Source of the DNA: Prevotella sp. UBA5387
Lineage (GTDB): Bacteria; Bacteroidota; Bacteroidia; Bacteroidales; Bacteroidaceae
Reading direction: 5' to 3'
NCBI GenBank assembly: GCA_002407775.1
Contig: DHOP01000001.1
Coordinates: forward strand, 1 to 32,441
Length of the DNA: 32,441 nt
Within the stretch, counting starts at the first letter, position 1, and each line of letters begins with the position of its first letter. Shown here piece by piece: positions 32,299 through 32,441 of this stretch. Both the position numbers and the translations under genes were made by a program. The notes under the pieces are model-generated. The model was not told where the DNA came from. It searched no databases and worked only from the letters and a program-made list of their open reading frames with translations.

Positions 32299-32417
32299 CG
32301 ACAGACGCGCGCGGCCCGCCGTCCAGTCCTGCATGCCATGTCAGACCATAGTCCCATGACCCAATAACGCATCCCTCGGCAATTTATTGTCGTCTCTGGA
32401 CTATGGCGCCCGGCCAC
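32299..32417. other. GC-rich block of unknown identity with inverted repeat
   Basis: Visibly richer in G/C than its AT-rich neighbours. CCATAGTCC (32346-32354) pairs with GGACTATGG (32398-32406), and further out a CCTCGG/CCGAGG pair links 32374-32379 with 32429-32434. A 66-codon open frame crosses it on the minus strand, but it has no ribosome-binding site I can see and its residues (Arg/Trp/Cys-rich) look like translated non-coding DNA. Structured RNA or an interspersed element is possible; I do not recognise it. Confidence 0.4.
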
Positions 32418-32441
32418 AAAAAAAGCCCCCGAGGAACATCT
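32418..32441 (-). terminator. Left half of a terminator cut by the window edge
   Basis: AAAAAAAGCCCCCGAGG reads, on the minus strand, as the 3' half-stem CCTCGGGGGC followed by seven T. The pairing 5' half would lie beyond 32441. It implies a minus-strand gene to the right ending just outside the window. Confidence 0.55.

Noticed and set aside
32217..32417. 66-codon open frame on the minus strand at the right end
   Set aside because: No ribosome-binding site, Arg/Trp/Cys-rich composition with no domain, and it crosses an inverted repeat in a GC-rich block; more likely non-coding sequence.

Overview
The window is a stretch of conserved chromosome from a Bacteroidota bacterium, most probably of the Prevotella group. 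This rests on three things. Family-style proteins (RluB-type synthase with a Gly/Tyr/Arg-rich tail, OstA-like protein, DUF177, paired parvulins) occur in characteristic neighbourhoods. Many genes are preceded by the Bacteroidota sigma-ABfr -7 box TAnnTTTG. Coding stretches are moderately AT-rich and intergenic DNA is strongly AT-rich. No phage, transposase, CRISPR array or rRNA operon is visible. All genes except mlaE/mlaF lie on the minus strand, so operons read from right to left.

Layout from left to right: asnS; an RluB/RsuA-type pseudouridine synthase with about 190 residues of GGYQPRQ-like repeats; purB; tRNA-Val(UAC) with its own UUCG-tetraloop terminator; a 0.6-kb gene-free gap holding a 22-bp-period palindrome array; an OmpA-family barrel protein; a probable operon guaB - parvulin lipofolding factor - SurA-like double parvulin - OstA/LptA-like protein - mutL; recQ, clpX and clpP in one unit; tig; a small outer-membrane barrel protein; lptB. 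A 440-bp divergent region then separates lptB from mlaE-mlaF and carries a second copy of the palindrome array. After a long bidirectional terminator come a small lipoprotein, der, era, fabH, rpmF and DUF177 (the classical yceD-rpmF-fabH neighbourhood), an orphan sensor kinase, and a small secreted lysozyme-like protein. The right edge is a GC-rich block with half a terminator.

Functionally the window is housekeeping: translation and ribosome biogenesis (asnS, rluB, der, era, rpmF, DUF177), purine synthesis (purB, guaB), proteostasis (clpX, clpP, tig), DNA repair (mutL, recQ), and a strong envelope theme (parvulins, OstA-like, lptB, mlaEF, two barrel proteins, fabH, transglycosylase). The most unusual signals are: a ClpP whose catalytic Asp position is Asn; a MutL whose endonuclease motif is degenerate; two exact-period arrays of four 19-bp palindromes in intergenic DNA, one of them between the divergent lptB and mlaE promoters; the long disordered tail on the pseudouridine synthase; and the GC-rich right-end block, which I cannot identify. 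I do not see a clear undescribed multi-gene system; the palindrome arrays are the best candidate for something undescribed.
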